Shown here piece after piece: positions 8,537 through 20,100 of a stretch of 41,812 nucleotides of DNA. This DNA is from Pseudomonas sp. R28(2017) (GTDB lineage Bacteria > Pseudomonadota > Gammaproteobacteria > Pseudomonadales > Pseudomonadaceae). The DNA is taken from the NCBI RefSeq assembly GCF_002112505.1, contig NZ_NEHW01000027.1, positions 1-41,812 of the forward strand. Direction: 5' to 3'. Position numbers and translations under genes: made by a program. Positions within the stretch are counted from its first letter, which is position 1. Each line of letters begins with the position of its first letter. Under the pieces are notes generated by a model. The model was not told the origin of the DNA, ran no database searches, and saw nothing but the letters and a program-made list of their open reading frames with translations.

Positions 8537-10682
8537 TGATCTGCCCCTTCTTCAGTGCATCCATGACGGCAGCTTTCGGGCCATCGGCGACCACCTGGCC
8601 GCGGTCGATGACGATCAGCCGGTCGACCAGCGTCAGCAGCGAGGCCCGGTGGGTCACCAGCAGCACGGTCTTGCTCTCGATCACCGCCTGCAGGCGCTGC
8701 TTGAGGCGCTCTTCGCCTGTATTGTCCATGGCCGCGGTGGGCTCGTCGAGCAGGAGGATCTGCGGGTTGAGCAGCAACGCACGGCCGAGGGCGACGTTCT
8801 GCCGCTGGCCGCCGGAAAGGTTCTGCCCGCGCTCGCCGACCTGCAGCTCGTAGCCGTCCGGGTGCAACCGGGCGAATTCATGCACACCGGCCAGTTCGGC
8901 GGCCTGCAGGATCAGTTCGTCCTCGATGTAGCGGGCGCCGCTGACCAGGTTGTCGCGCAGGGTACCGGCCAGCAGCTGGATGTCCTGCGGCACGTAGCCG
9001 ACGTTGTGGCGCAGCTCGCTGACGTCGATCTGACGGATGTCCACACCGTCGACCAGCAGCGAACCATTGTCCGCCTCGTACAGGCCGACGATCAGCTTGG
9101 CCAGCGAGCTTTTGCCCGAACCGCTGCGGCCGATGATGCCGACCTTTTCACCCGGGCGGATATTCAGGCTGATGTTCTTCAGGGCCTGGTTCTGCTGGTT
9201 GGGGTAGGTGAAATCGACGCCGCGGAACTCGATGGCGCCCTGCAGCACCTGGCGGCTAAGCGGGCGTTCCTCGAAATTGCGCTCTTGTGGCAGCTCCATC
9301 ATCTGGTTGGTCGAGGCCATGGTCACCTTGGCCTGTTGATAACGCGCCAGCAACCCGTTCAACTGGCCAAGCGGGCCGAGGGCGCGACCACTGAGCATGT
9401 AGCAAGCCACCAGGCCACCCATGCTGAGGTTGCCGTCGATGATCAGGTAAACACCGACACAGATCATCGCCACGCCGGCCATCTGCTGGATCATCAGGGT
9501 GATGTTCATGGCCAGGCCCGACAACACTTTCACCCGCAACTCAAGGCGGCTGAGCGTGCCGAGGGTCTGTTCCCACATGTACTGGCGTTCGCTCTCGGCA
9601 TTGTTGACCTTGACCGCGTCCAGCCCGGCCAGGGTTTCGATCAGGCTCGACTGGCGCTCGGAGGCCAGTGCCATGGTCCTTTCCATGGTCGCCATGAGCG
9701 GTTTTTGCAGCGCATAGCCGATGCCCAGTGCCAACGGGAAGGCCAGGACAGGAATCCACACCAGGTGGCCGCCGATGATGGCGATGACCATGAGGATGAT
9801 CAAGGTGAACGGCAGGTCGATCAGGCTGGTCAGGGTCAGCGAGGCGAGGAAGTCGCGCAGGCCCTGGAACTCGTGGATGTTCTGGGCAAAGCTGCCGACC
9901 CGCGCCGGGCGGTACTTCATCGACATGCCGACAATGCGCTCGAACAGCGTGGAGGAGATGATCAGGTCGGTCTTCTTGCCCGCCAGGTCCAGGCACAGGC
10001 TACGCAACCCTTTGAGGATCAGGTCGAACAAGTAGGCGCCGGTAATACCCACCGCCAACACCCACAGGGTCGACGTGGCTTGGTTGGGTACCACGCGATC
10101 GTAGACGTTCATCACGAACAGCGGCGCGGCCAGCGCGATCAGGTTGATCACCAGGCTGGCGGCGATGGCGTCGATGTACAGCCACTTGCTGCGCAGCAGG
10201 GTGTCACGGAACCAGGACTTGGCGCGCGGGATGAGATTGCCGTGGTTGACGTCGTACTTGTGCTGCGGCTGGGCGAAGAACACCTTGCCGCTGTAGTCCT
10301 CTACCAGCGCCTCGCGGCTGACCAGCACCTCGCCACCGTCGCTCTCGCTGAGCAGCAGGCGTGCGGTGTCGGCGTTTTCCCAACCGAGCAGGACCGCGGC
10401 GCGGCCTTCCTTGAGCAGCAGCATGGCCGGCATGGCAATGCTCGGGATCTGCTCCAGCTTGCGCTGCAGCAGGCGGCCCTGCAGCCCGGCGCGGGCAGCG
10501 GCACGGGGCAGCAACTCAGGGTTCAGGCGCTGAGCCGGCAGGGGCAATCCAGTGGTCAGCATCACTCGGCTGGCGGGTTTCTGATGCAACACGCACAGGG
10601 TCAGCAGACAGTCCAGCAGGGGATCGTCATGCTGACTACGCGGATCGTGGTTGAGCTGGACTCGTCTGACGTCGGATTCCAC
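8526..10682 (-). CDS. lapB: LapB, type I secretion ABC transporter (permease-ATPase)
   Basis: This 718-residue inner-membrane ATPase powers export of LapA. Residues 1 to about 140 form a C39-peptidase-like domain without the canonical catalytic Cys motif; in RTX exporters such a domain binds substrate rather than cutting it. An ABC membrane domain with about six helices follows (from about 165, SLVINLIALAAPLFV, to about 430). The nucleotide-binding domain has Walker A GRSGSGKS (about 512-520), the signature LSGGQRQ (about 620), Walker B ILLLDEP (about 641-648) and the switch His in LLVTHR. The GTG start at 10682 is preceded by AAGGA. It is the first gene of the lapB-lapC unit and is divergent from lapA. 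The TolC partner LapE is not encoded in this window. Confidence 0.95.
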   Translation of the reverse strand: MESDVRRVQLNHDPRSQHDDPLLDCLLTLCVLHQKPASRVMLTTGLPLPAQRLNPELLPRAAARAGLQGRLLQRKLEQIPSIAMPAMLLLKEGRAAVLLGWENADTARLLLSESDGGEVLVSREALVEDYSGKVFFAQPQHKYDVNHGNLIPRAKSWFRDTLLRSKWLYIDAIAASLVINLIALAAPLFVMNVYDRVVPNQATSTLWVLAVGITGAYLFDLILKGLRSLCLDLAGKKTDLIISSTLFERIVGMSMKYRPARVGSFAQNIHEFQGLRDFLASLTLTSLIDLPFTLIILMVIAIIGGHLVWIPVLAFPLALGIGYALQKPLMATMERTMALASERQSSLIETLAGLDAVKVNNAESERQYMWEQTLGTLSRLELRVKVLSGLAMNITLMIQQMAGVAMICVGVYLIIDGNLSMGGLVACYMLSGRALGPLGQLNGLLARYQQAKVTMASTNQMMELPQERNFEERPLSRQVLQGAIEFRGVDFTYPNQQNQALKNISLNIRPGEKVGIIGRSGSGKSSLAKLIVGLYEADNGSLLVDGVDIRQIDVSELRHNVGYVPQDIQLLAGTLRDNLVSGARYIEDELILQAAELAGVHEFARLHPDGYELQVGERGQNLSGGQRQNVALGRALLLNPQILLLDEPTAAMDNTGEERLKQRLQAVIESKTVLLVTHRASLLTLVDRLIVIDRGQVVADGPKAAVMDALKKGQISVA

Positions 10683-10977
10683 GTGGCGCTCTTCCTTGCA
10701 GTAGTTGGAACAATTGCCGATTGTTCTTTCCAGCAGACGACAGCGAAACCCGAAGGTTCATGACGGCTGCACAGCGGACGATTCTAAAAATATACCCACC
10801 CCTCCAACAGCACTAACAAAAGACTAACGATTCATCACACAGGCGCAAGTCAAAGTTGCGCTTCGCTTGTTGGCAGCGCCGCCGTTGTATCCGCAAAGTC
10901 ATGCAGGACGGGGCTTTAAAACAGAGCGCCACATTTTCGATGATGCAAAGACATTACAACTAATACGAAAGTAAGAG

Positions 10978-11005
10978 TTGGCAAGCGGATAATTCACGAT
11001 ATGAC
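10978..11005 (+). promoter_or_regulatory. Possible sigma-70 promoter for lapA
   Basis: TTGGCA at 10978-10983 (5 of 6 matches to the -35 consensus) and TATGAC at 11000-11005 (4 of 6 to the -10) are separated by 16 nt. Transcription would start near 11012, leaving a leader of about 170 nt before lapA. Other promoters are possible in this region. Confidence 0.35.
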
Positions 11006-11040
11006 TTTAGCTTGCCCACACTCGCAGCCTCGCAACCGAA

Positions 11041-11054
11041 GTCAATCATTCGTC
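11041..11054 (+). promoter_or_regulatory. FleQ-box-like sequence upstream of lapA
   Basis: GTCAATCATTCGTC matches 9 of the 13 fixed positions of the FleQ consensus GTCANTAAATTGAC as I remember it. FleQ is a c-di-GMP-responsive regulator known to act on lapA in P. putida. The match is imperfect and the link is inference. Confidence 0.3.
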
Positions 11055-11182
11055 GTTTTCAAATCAGCCAAAAGCCGTGTGCGCAACAGTTTGATATTCA
11101 GTGAATAAAAGCACTTTCGAATCATTCCAAAGACCCGTCAACGGGGCATGGAAGGTACTGGTCGAGTCATCTGGAGAGCCCC

Positions 11183-14100
11183 ATGAGCACGGTAGTCGCC
11201 ATCGTCAAAAGCATTGTTGGCCAAGTCATCGCGGTGTCCCCGGAAGGCATCCGCCGTGTGCTCATCGAAGGTGATCGGCTGTATGCGGGCGAGCAGGTAC
11301 TGACCGGTGTGGGGGGGGCCGTTACCCTGCAGCTGGCCGATGGGCGCTACCTGGACCTCGGTCGCGACAGCCAGTGGAGCGCTGGCACGCCTGACAGCAG
11401 CGCCGACATGGGCATGGCCACTGCACAGGCGGCACCGTCGGTGGAGCAGTTGCAGCAGGCCATTCAGGCGGGCGCCGACCCGACCATGGCGCTGGAGGCG
11501 ACGGCAGCGGGCCCGTCGACATCGGGCGGCAGCAGTGGCGCGCTGGGTGGCGGGCACAGTTTTGTCATGCTCGAGGAAACCGCTGGGCGGGTCGACCCGA
11601 CGATCGGCTACCAGACCGGGCCGCTGAATTTCAGCGAGGGCCTGCGCTTCGAGCAGTTCGCCGGCCTGGACACGACCGTGGCCGCAGACACAGGCACGGC
11701 CGTGACGCTGAGCGCGACCCCGTCGATCAGCGAGAACGGCGGTACCATCGTCTATGTCGCCACGGTTGGCCAGGCCCCGCTCAGCGAACTGACCGTGACC
11801 TTGTCCAATGGTGCGGTGATCGTGATTGCCGCCGGACAGACCAGTGGCTCGGTGAATATCGCAGTGCCCGCCAACGACACGGTGTACGTCGATGGCCGGG
11901 TGCTGTCGGTGAACATCACCGGCACCAGTGGCGGCGGCCTACCCGTCAACATCGACAATACCCCGGCCAGCACACGTGTGGTCGATAGCATCGACACTAC
12001 CACCGCCACCCTCAGCGCCAGCCCTGTGGTGGCCGAAGGGGGGGCGATCACCTACACCGTGACCCTGAGCAACCCGGCGCAGACCGCCGTCACGGTCAGC
12101 CTGTCCAATGGCCAGGTCATCAACATCGCCGCGGGCCAGAGCAGCGGCAGCGTGTCGTTGCAGGCGGCAAACGATGTGTACCAGGGCGCGAGCACGCTCA
12201 GCACCAGCATCACATCCGCCTCCGGGGGTAACTTCGAGCACCTGGAGGCAAACCCTGCCCCCGTTCTGACGGTGATCAACGATTCGGTCGACACCACTAC
12301 CGTAACCCTGACGGCCAGCACATCGGCCAGCGAAAACGGCAACATCCTGTATACCGCCAGCCTCTCGGCACCGGTCACCGGCACACCGGTGGTTGTCACC
12401 CTGGCCAACGGCCAGGCCATCACCGTGGCGGTGGGCCAGAGCGTCGGCACGGTCAGCGTACCGGTGGGCAACGACGTGTATCAGGGGCAGGGGCAAGTCA
12501 GTAACAGCATCAGCACGGTCAGCGGTGGCAACTTCGAAAACCTGGTCGCCAACCCGACGCCGGTCAGCACCACGATCAGCGCAGTGCAAGACACCACCAC
12601 GGTGAGCCTGAGCGCGACCCCGAGCGTGGCCGAGGGTGGCCAGATCCTCTACACCGCGACCCTCAGCAACCCAGCCCAGAGCGCCGTTACGGTGACCCTG
12701 AGCAACGGCCAGACCATCACCATCGCGGCCAACCAGGCTTCCGGCAGCATCAGCGTGGCCGCACCGGGCGACGATCGCTATGTCGATGGCGGGCTGGTCA
12801 GCGCGCGCATCATTGATGCCAGCGGCGGCAACTTCGAGCAGCTGGCAATCAACAGCACGCCGGCGCTGACGACGGTCACCGACACCCTCGATACCTCGAC
12901 CGTGATGCTCAGTGCCACACCTTCGGTGGCCGAAGGCGGGACCATCCTCTACACCGCCACGGTGAATGCACCGGTGACCGGCTCACCGTTGCTCGTCAGC
13001 CTGGCCAACGGACAGATCATCACCATTGCGGTCGGCCAGAGCGCCGGCACGGCCATGGGAACTGCAAGCAACGACGTGTACCAAGGGCACGCACCGGTGA
13101 CCAACAGCATCGTCGGGGTCAGTGGCGGCAATTATGAAAACCTGGTGGCCAACCCGGCACCGGTCAGCACCAACGTCACCGACGTGTTGGACAGCGTGCG
13201 GGCAACCCTGAGCGCGACAGCTTCGGTGGCCGAGGGTGGAAGCATTGTCTACACCGTGACCCTCGACGCACCGGTGGCGGGGGCTCCGGTGGTGGTCACC
13301 CTCAGCAATGGGCAGACCATCAGCATCGCCGTTGGCCAAAGCGTCGGCACAGCCACGGCTACGGTGAGCAACGAGCCTTACCAGGGGCATGCCGCAATCA
13401 GCAACAGCATTGCCGGGATCAGCGGGGGCAACTTCGAAAATCTGGTGGCAGACCAGGCGTCGGTCAGTACCCGCGTGACCAATGTACCGGACAGCATCGC
13501 CCTGACTTTGACGGCGACCCCCGCCGTCGCCGAGGGTGGCACCATCGTCTACACCGTGACCGTGAATGCACCGGTGACTGGCGCGCCACTGGTCGTCAGC
13601 CTTGCCAATGGCCAGACCGTCACCATCCCGGTCGGGCAAAGTTCGGGAACGGTCGCTGCGGTTGTGGATAACGATGCCTACCAGGGGCATGCGCCGATCG
13701 GCAACAGCATCACCGGGGTCAGCGGGGGCAACTACGAAAATCTGGTGGCCGATCAGACGCCAGTCAGCACCACTGTCACGGATGTGCAGGACACCACCAC
13801 GGTCAGCCTGACCGCCACGCCGTCCGTGCTGGAAGGCGGCACCATCGTCTACACCGCAAGCGTGGGAGCGCCGGTCACCGGCAGCCCGGTCGTGGTGACC
13901 CTGACCAATGGCCAGACCATCACCATCCCGGTCGGCCAGAGTTCGGGAACTGCGACCGGCGCCGTGAGCAATGATGTTTATCAAGGCCATGCCCCGGTCA
14001 CCAACAGCATCAGCGACGTGTCTGGCGGCAATTACGAGAACCTGATCGCCGACAAGACCCAGGTCAGCACCAACGTCACGGACGTGCAGGACACCACTAC

Positions 14101-17100
14101 CGTGACCCTGACTGCCACACCATCCGTCGCCGAGGGCGGCACCATCGTCTACACCGCCACGGTGAATGCCCCCGTCAGCGGCTCTGCAGTGGTCGTGACC
14201 TTGGCCAATGGGCAGATCATCACCATCCCCGTAGGCCAGAGCACCGGCACGGCCACCAGCGCCGTGAGCAACGACGTCTACCAGGGACATGCGCCGGTCA
14301 CCAACACCATCACGGCCGTCAGCGGCGGCAACTACGAAAGCCTGGTGGCCAATGCCGCGACGGTCAGCACCACCATTACCGATGTGCAAGACACTACAAC
14401 GGTGACCCTGACGGCCACGCCGTCCGTATCCGAAGGCGGGACCATCCTCTACACCGCCACCGTCGGCGCGCCAGTGACCGGCAACCCGGTCGTGGTCACG
14501 CTGACCAATGGTCAGATCATCACCATCGCGGTCGGCCAGAGTTCCGGCACTGCTACAGGTGTCGTCAGCAATGACGTCTATCAGGGCCATGCGCCCGTCA
14601 CCAACAGCATCAGCAGCGTGACCGGTGGTAGCTACGAAAACCTGGTGGCGGACAAGAGCCAGGTCAGCACCAGCGTGACGGACGTGACGGACACCACCAC
14701 CGTCACCCTGACCGCCACACCGTCCGTAGCTGAGGGTGGAACCATCCTTTACACTGCCACTGTCGACGCGCCCGTTACCGGTAGCCCGGTCGTGGTGACC
14801 CTCAACAATGGCCAGACCATTACCATCCCGGTCGGCCAGAGCTATGGCACCGCCACGGGTGCCGTCAGCAACGACGTCTACCAGGGCCATGCGGCAGTTT
14901 CCAACAGCATCACCAGTGTCAGCGGCGGCAACTACGAGAATCTGGTTGCCGATCAGGCCCCCGTCAGCACCAGTGTCACCGACGTGCAGGACACCACCAC
15001 CGTCTCGCTGTCGGCGACGCCGAGCGTGGCTGAAGGTGGCCAGATCGTGTACACCGCCACCCTGACCAATGCCGCCCAGTCTCCAGTGACCGTCACCCTG
15101 AGCAACGGCCAGACCATCACCATCGGAGCCAACCAGACTTCCGGCAGCGTCAGTGTCGCCACCCACGGCGATAACCCCTACCTCGATGCCGGCCAGGTCA
15201 GCGCCCGCATCACCAACGCCACGGGGGGCAACTTTGAGAATCTGGCGGTTAACAGCACCCCAGCAGTGACCAACGTCACCGATACCGTCGACACTTCAAC
15301 TGTCAGCCTCACCGCCACGCCATCCGTGGCCGAAGGCGGGACCATCGTCTACACCGCCACGGTCACCGCACCGGTCACCGGTTCTGCCGTCGTGGTCACC
15401 CTGGCCAACGGCCAAACCATCACCATTCCGGTCGGCCAGAGTTCCGGCACCGCCACCGCTGCAGTCTCCAATGACGTCTACCAAGGCCATCCTGCCGTCA
15501 GCAACAGCATCAGCAATGTGTCGGGCGGCAACTATGAAAACCTGGTGGCCGATAAGACCCAGGTCAGCACCAGCGTCACCGATGTGACGGACACGACGAC
15601 GGTCACGCTGACGGCCTCGCCGTCCGTGGCCGAAGGCGGCACCATCCTCTACACCGCTTCCGTCGGTGCCCCGGTCACCGGCAGTCCGGTGGTGGTCACG
15701 CTGACCAATGGCCAGAGCATCACCATCCCAGTCGGCCAGAGCACCGGCACTGCCACCAGCGCCGTGAGCAATGATGTTTATCAAGGCCATGCCCCGGTTA
15801 CCAACAGCATCAGCGACGTGTCTGGCGGCAGTTACGAGAACCTGGTCGCAGATAAGTCCCAGGTCAGCACTACGGTCACGGATGTGACCGACACCACGAC
15901 GGTCACCTTGACGGCCACGCCATCCGTAGCCGAGGGCGGGACCATCATCTACACCGCAAGTGTGGGTGCTCCGGTCACCGGTAGCCCAGTGGTGGTCAGC
16001 CTGGCCAACGGGCAGAGCATCACTATCCCGGTGGGCCAGAGCTCCGGCACGGCCACCGGCGCCGTGACCAACGATGTTTATCAGGGGCACGCGGCCGTTT
16101 CCAACAGCATCACCAGTGTCAGCGGCGGCAACTTCGAGAATCTAGTCGCCGATCAGGCCCCCGTCAGCACCAGTGTCACAGACGTGCAGGACACCACCAC
16201 CGTCTCGCTGTCGGCGACGCCGAGCGTGGCTGAAGGTGGCCAGATCGTGTACACCGCCACCCTGACCAACGCCGCACAGTCGCCGGTGACCGTCACCCTG
16301 AGTAACGGCCAGACCATCACCATCGGCGCTAACCAGACCTCTGGCAGCATCAGCGTTGCCACCCACGGCGATAACCCCTACCTGGATGCCGGTCAGGTCA
16401 GCGCCAGCATTACCAATGCATCGGGCGGCAACTTTGAGAACCTCGCAGTCAACAGCACCCCAGCGGTGACCAATGTCACGGATACCGTCGACACCTCGAC
16501 CGTGAGCCTGACCGCCACGCCATCGGTGGCCGAAGGCGGGACCATCATCTACACCGCCACGGTCACCGCACCGGTCACAGGTTCTGCCGTCGTGGTCACC
16601 TTGGCCAACGGCCAGACCATCACCATCCCGGTCGGGCAGAGTTCCGGCACCGCCACTGCTGCAGTCTCCAACGACGTCTATCAGGGCCATCCCGCAGTGG
16701 CCAACAGCATCAGCAATGTGTCCGGCGGAAATTACGAAAACCTGGTGGCTGACAAGACGACGGTCAGCACCAGCGTCACGGATGTAACGGACACCACCAC
16801 AGTCACCCTGACGGCCACGCCATCCGTGGCCGAGGGCGGATCCATCATTTACACCGCAAGTGTGAATGCCCCCGTCACCGGTAGCCCAGTGGTGGTCAGC
16901 CTGGCCAACGGGCAGACCATCACCATTGCCGTCGGTCAGAGTTCCGGCACCACCACCGGCATGGTGAGCAACGATGTCTATCAGGGTCAAGCGCCAGTCA
17001 CCAACAACATCACCGCCGTCAGCGGCGGCAACTATGAAAACCTGATCGCCAATACCGCCACCGTCAGCACCACGGTCACCGATGTTCAGGACACCACCAC

Positions 17101-20100
17101 AGTGACGCTGACCGCTACACCATCGGTGGCCGAAGGCGGAACCATCCTCTACACCGCCACTGTCGACGCACCCGTCACCGGTAGCCCGGTCGTGGTCAAC
17201 CTGGCCAACGGCCAGACCATTACCATTGCAGTCGGCCAGAGCTCCGGCACGACCACCGGCGCCGTCAGCAACGACGTCTATCAGGGCCATGCACCGGTCA
17301 CCAACAGCATCAGCAACGTGTCTGGCGGCAATTACGAGAATCTGATCGCAGACCATACTCAGGTCAGCACTAGCGTCACTGATGTGCAGGACACCACCAC
17401 CGTGTCGCTGTCAGCGACCCCGAGCGTGGCTGAAGGCGGCCAAATCGTATACACCGCGACCCTGACCAATGCCGCGCAGTCTCCGGTGACCGTCACCCTG
17501 AGCAACGGCCAGACCATCACCATCGCCGCCAACCAGACTTCCGGCAGCGTCAGCGTTGCCACCCATGGCGATAATCCCTATCTCGATGCCGGCCAGGTCA
17601 GCACGCGCATCACCGACGCATCGGGCGGTAACTTCGAGAATCTGGCGGTCAACAACACGCCAGCAGTGACCAGCGTCACCGACACCGTCGATACTTCTAC
17701 TGTCAGCCTGACCGCCACGCCATCCGTGGCCGAGGGCGGGACCATTGTCTACACCGCCACGGTTACCGCACCGGTCACAGGTTCTGCCGTCGTGGTCACC
17801 TTGGCCAACGGCCAAACCATCACCATCCCGGTCGGGCAGAGTTCTGCCACCGCCACTGCTGCAGTCTCCAACGACGTTTACCAAGGCCATGCACCGGTCA
17901 CCAATAGCATCAACACCGTGTCCGGCGGCAATTACGAGAGTCTGGTCGCAGACAAGAGCCAGGTGAGCACCACCGTTACCGATGTGACTGACACCACCAC
18001 TGTCACCCTGACCGCCACGCCGTCCGTGACAGAAGGCGGAATTATCCTCTACACCGCCACCGTAGGCGCACCGGTTACCGGCAGCCCGGTCGTCGTCACA
18101 CTGACCAATGGCCAGACGATTACCATCCCGGTCGGCCAGAGCTCGGGGACTGCCACCAGCACCGTCAGCAACGATGTCTACCAAGGCCACGCCCCGGTTT
18201 CCAACAGCATCAGCAACGTGTCCGGTGGCGACTACGAAAACATGGTGGCCGACAAAACGGCGGTCAGCACCAGCGTCACAGACGTGCAGGACACCACCAC
18301 GGTCTCGCTGTCAGCGACCCCGAGCGTGGCCGAAGGCGGCCAGATCGTTTACACCGCCACCTTGACCAACGCCGCACAGTCGCCGGTGACCGTCACCCTG
18401 AGTAACGGCCAGACCATAACCATCGCCGCCAATCAGACCTCCGGCAGCGTCAACGTTGCCACCCATGGCGATAACCCGTACCTCGATGCCGGCCAAGTCA
18501 GCGCGCGCATCACCAACGCCAGCGGAGGCAACTTCGAGAACCTGGCGGTTAACAGCACGCCAGCAGTGACCAACGTCACCGATACCGTCGACACCTCTAC
18601 CGTGAGCCTGGCCGCCACTCCATCGGTGACCGAAGGCGGCAGCATCGTCTATACCGCCACGGTCACCGCACCGGTCACCGGGACTGCCGTCGTGGTCACC
18701 CTGGCCAATGGCCAGAGCATCACTATCCCAGTCGGGCAGAGTTCGGGGACCACAACGACGGCAGTCTCCAACGACGTCTATCAGGGCCATGAGCCCGTCA
18801 CCAACAGCATCACGGCCGTCAGTGGCGGCAACTACGAAAACCTGGTGGCGAACACTGCCATCGTCAGCACCACGGTCACCGATGTCCGGGACACCACCAC
18901 CGTCAGCCTGACAGCCACACCATCCGTAGTCGAAGGCAGCACCATCCTCTACACCGCCACCGTGGGCGCACCGGTCACCGGCAGCCCGATCGTCGTCACA
19001 CTGACCAATGGCCAGACGATTACCATCCCGGTCGGCCAAAGCTCTGGCACTGCCACGGGCGCCGTCAGCAACGACGTCTATCAGGGCCATGCCGCCGTCA
19101 CCAACAGCATCAGCAACGTGTCCGGTGGTAATTACGAAAACCTGGTGGCTGACAAAGCGACGGTCAGTACCAGCGTCACCGACGTGCAGGACACCACCAC
19201 GGTCTCGCTGTCGGCGACGCCAAGCGTGGCTGAAGGCGGCCAGATCGTTTACACCGCCACCCTGACCAACGCCGCCCAGTCGCCGGTGACCGTCACCCTG
19301 AGTAACGGCCAGACCATCACCATCCCGGTCGGGCAGAGTTCCGGCACCGCCACTGCTGCAGTCTCCAACGACGTCTATCAGGGCCATCCCGCAGTGGCCA
19401 ACAGCATCAGCAATGTGTCCGGCGGAAATTACGAATACCTGGTGGCTGACAAGACGACGGTCAGCACCAGCGTCACGGATATGACGGACACCACCACAGT
19501 CACCCTGACGGCCACGCCATCCGTGACCGAAGGCGGCACCATCCTCTACACCGCCACCGTGGGTGCCCCCGTTACCGGCAGCCCCGTCGTGGTGACCCTG
19601 ACCAATGGCCAGAGCATCACCATCCCGGTCGGCCAGAGCACCGGCACTGCCACCAGCGCCGTGAGCAATGATGTTTATCAAGGCCATGCCCCGGTCACCA
19701 ACAGCATCAGCAACGTGTCTGGCGGCAGTTACGAGAACCTGGTCGCAGACAAGTCCCAGGTCAGTACCAGCGTGACGGACGTGACGGACACCACCACAGT
19801 CACCCTGACGGCCACGCCATCGGTGGCCGAAGGCGGGATCATCCTCTACACCGCCACCGTAGGCGCGCCCGTCACTGGTAGCCCGGTCGTGGTCAGCCTG
19901 GCCAATGGGCAGACCATTACCATCCCGGTCGGCCAGAGCTCTGGCACCACCACCGGCGCCGTCAGCAATGATGTCTATCAGGGCCATGCAGCCGTTACCA
20001 ACAGCATCAGCAATGTGTCCGGCGGAAATTACGAAAACCTGGTGGCTGACAAAACGACGGTCAGCACCACAGTCACCGACGTGCAGGACACCACCACCGT

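Larger units (their letters stand above)
10683..11182. promoter_or_regulatory. Divergent lapB / lapA regulatory region, 500 nt without genes
   Basis: This non-coding stretch is visibly more AT-rich than its neighbours and must hold the start signals for both lapB (leftward) and lapA (rightward). Visible elements are a possible sigma-70 promoter for lapA at 10978-11005, a FleQ-box-like sequence at 11041-11054, and a small palindrome ATTCAGTGAAT at 11096-11106. For lapB, AT-rich TATATT and TAGAAT sequences (complement of about 10780-10795) could be -10 boxes, but no good -35 goes with them. GGAGAG at 11173-11178 is the lapA ribosome binding site. Confidence 0.7.

Noticed and set aside
8505..10763. 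752-codon open frame opposite lapB
   Set aside because: It is the antisense shadow of a GC-rich gene with clear ABC-transporter motifs. Its product is Gln/Ala/His-rich with no recognisable domain.
19193..19489. Frameshift at the 3-nt phase change in the array
   Set aside because: The change is exactly one codon and the protein reads through as a hybrid of two repeat types.
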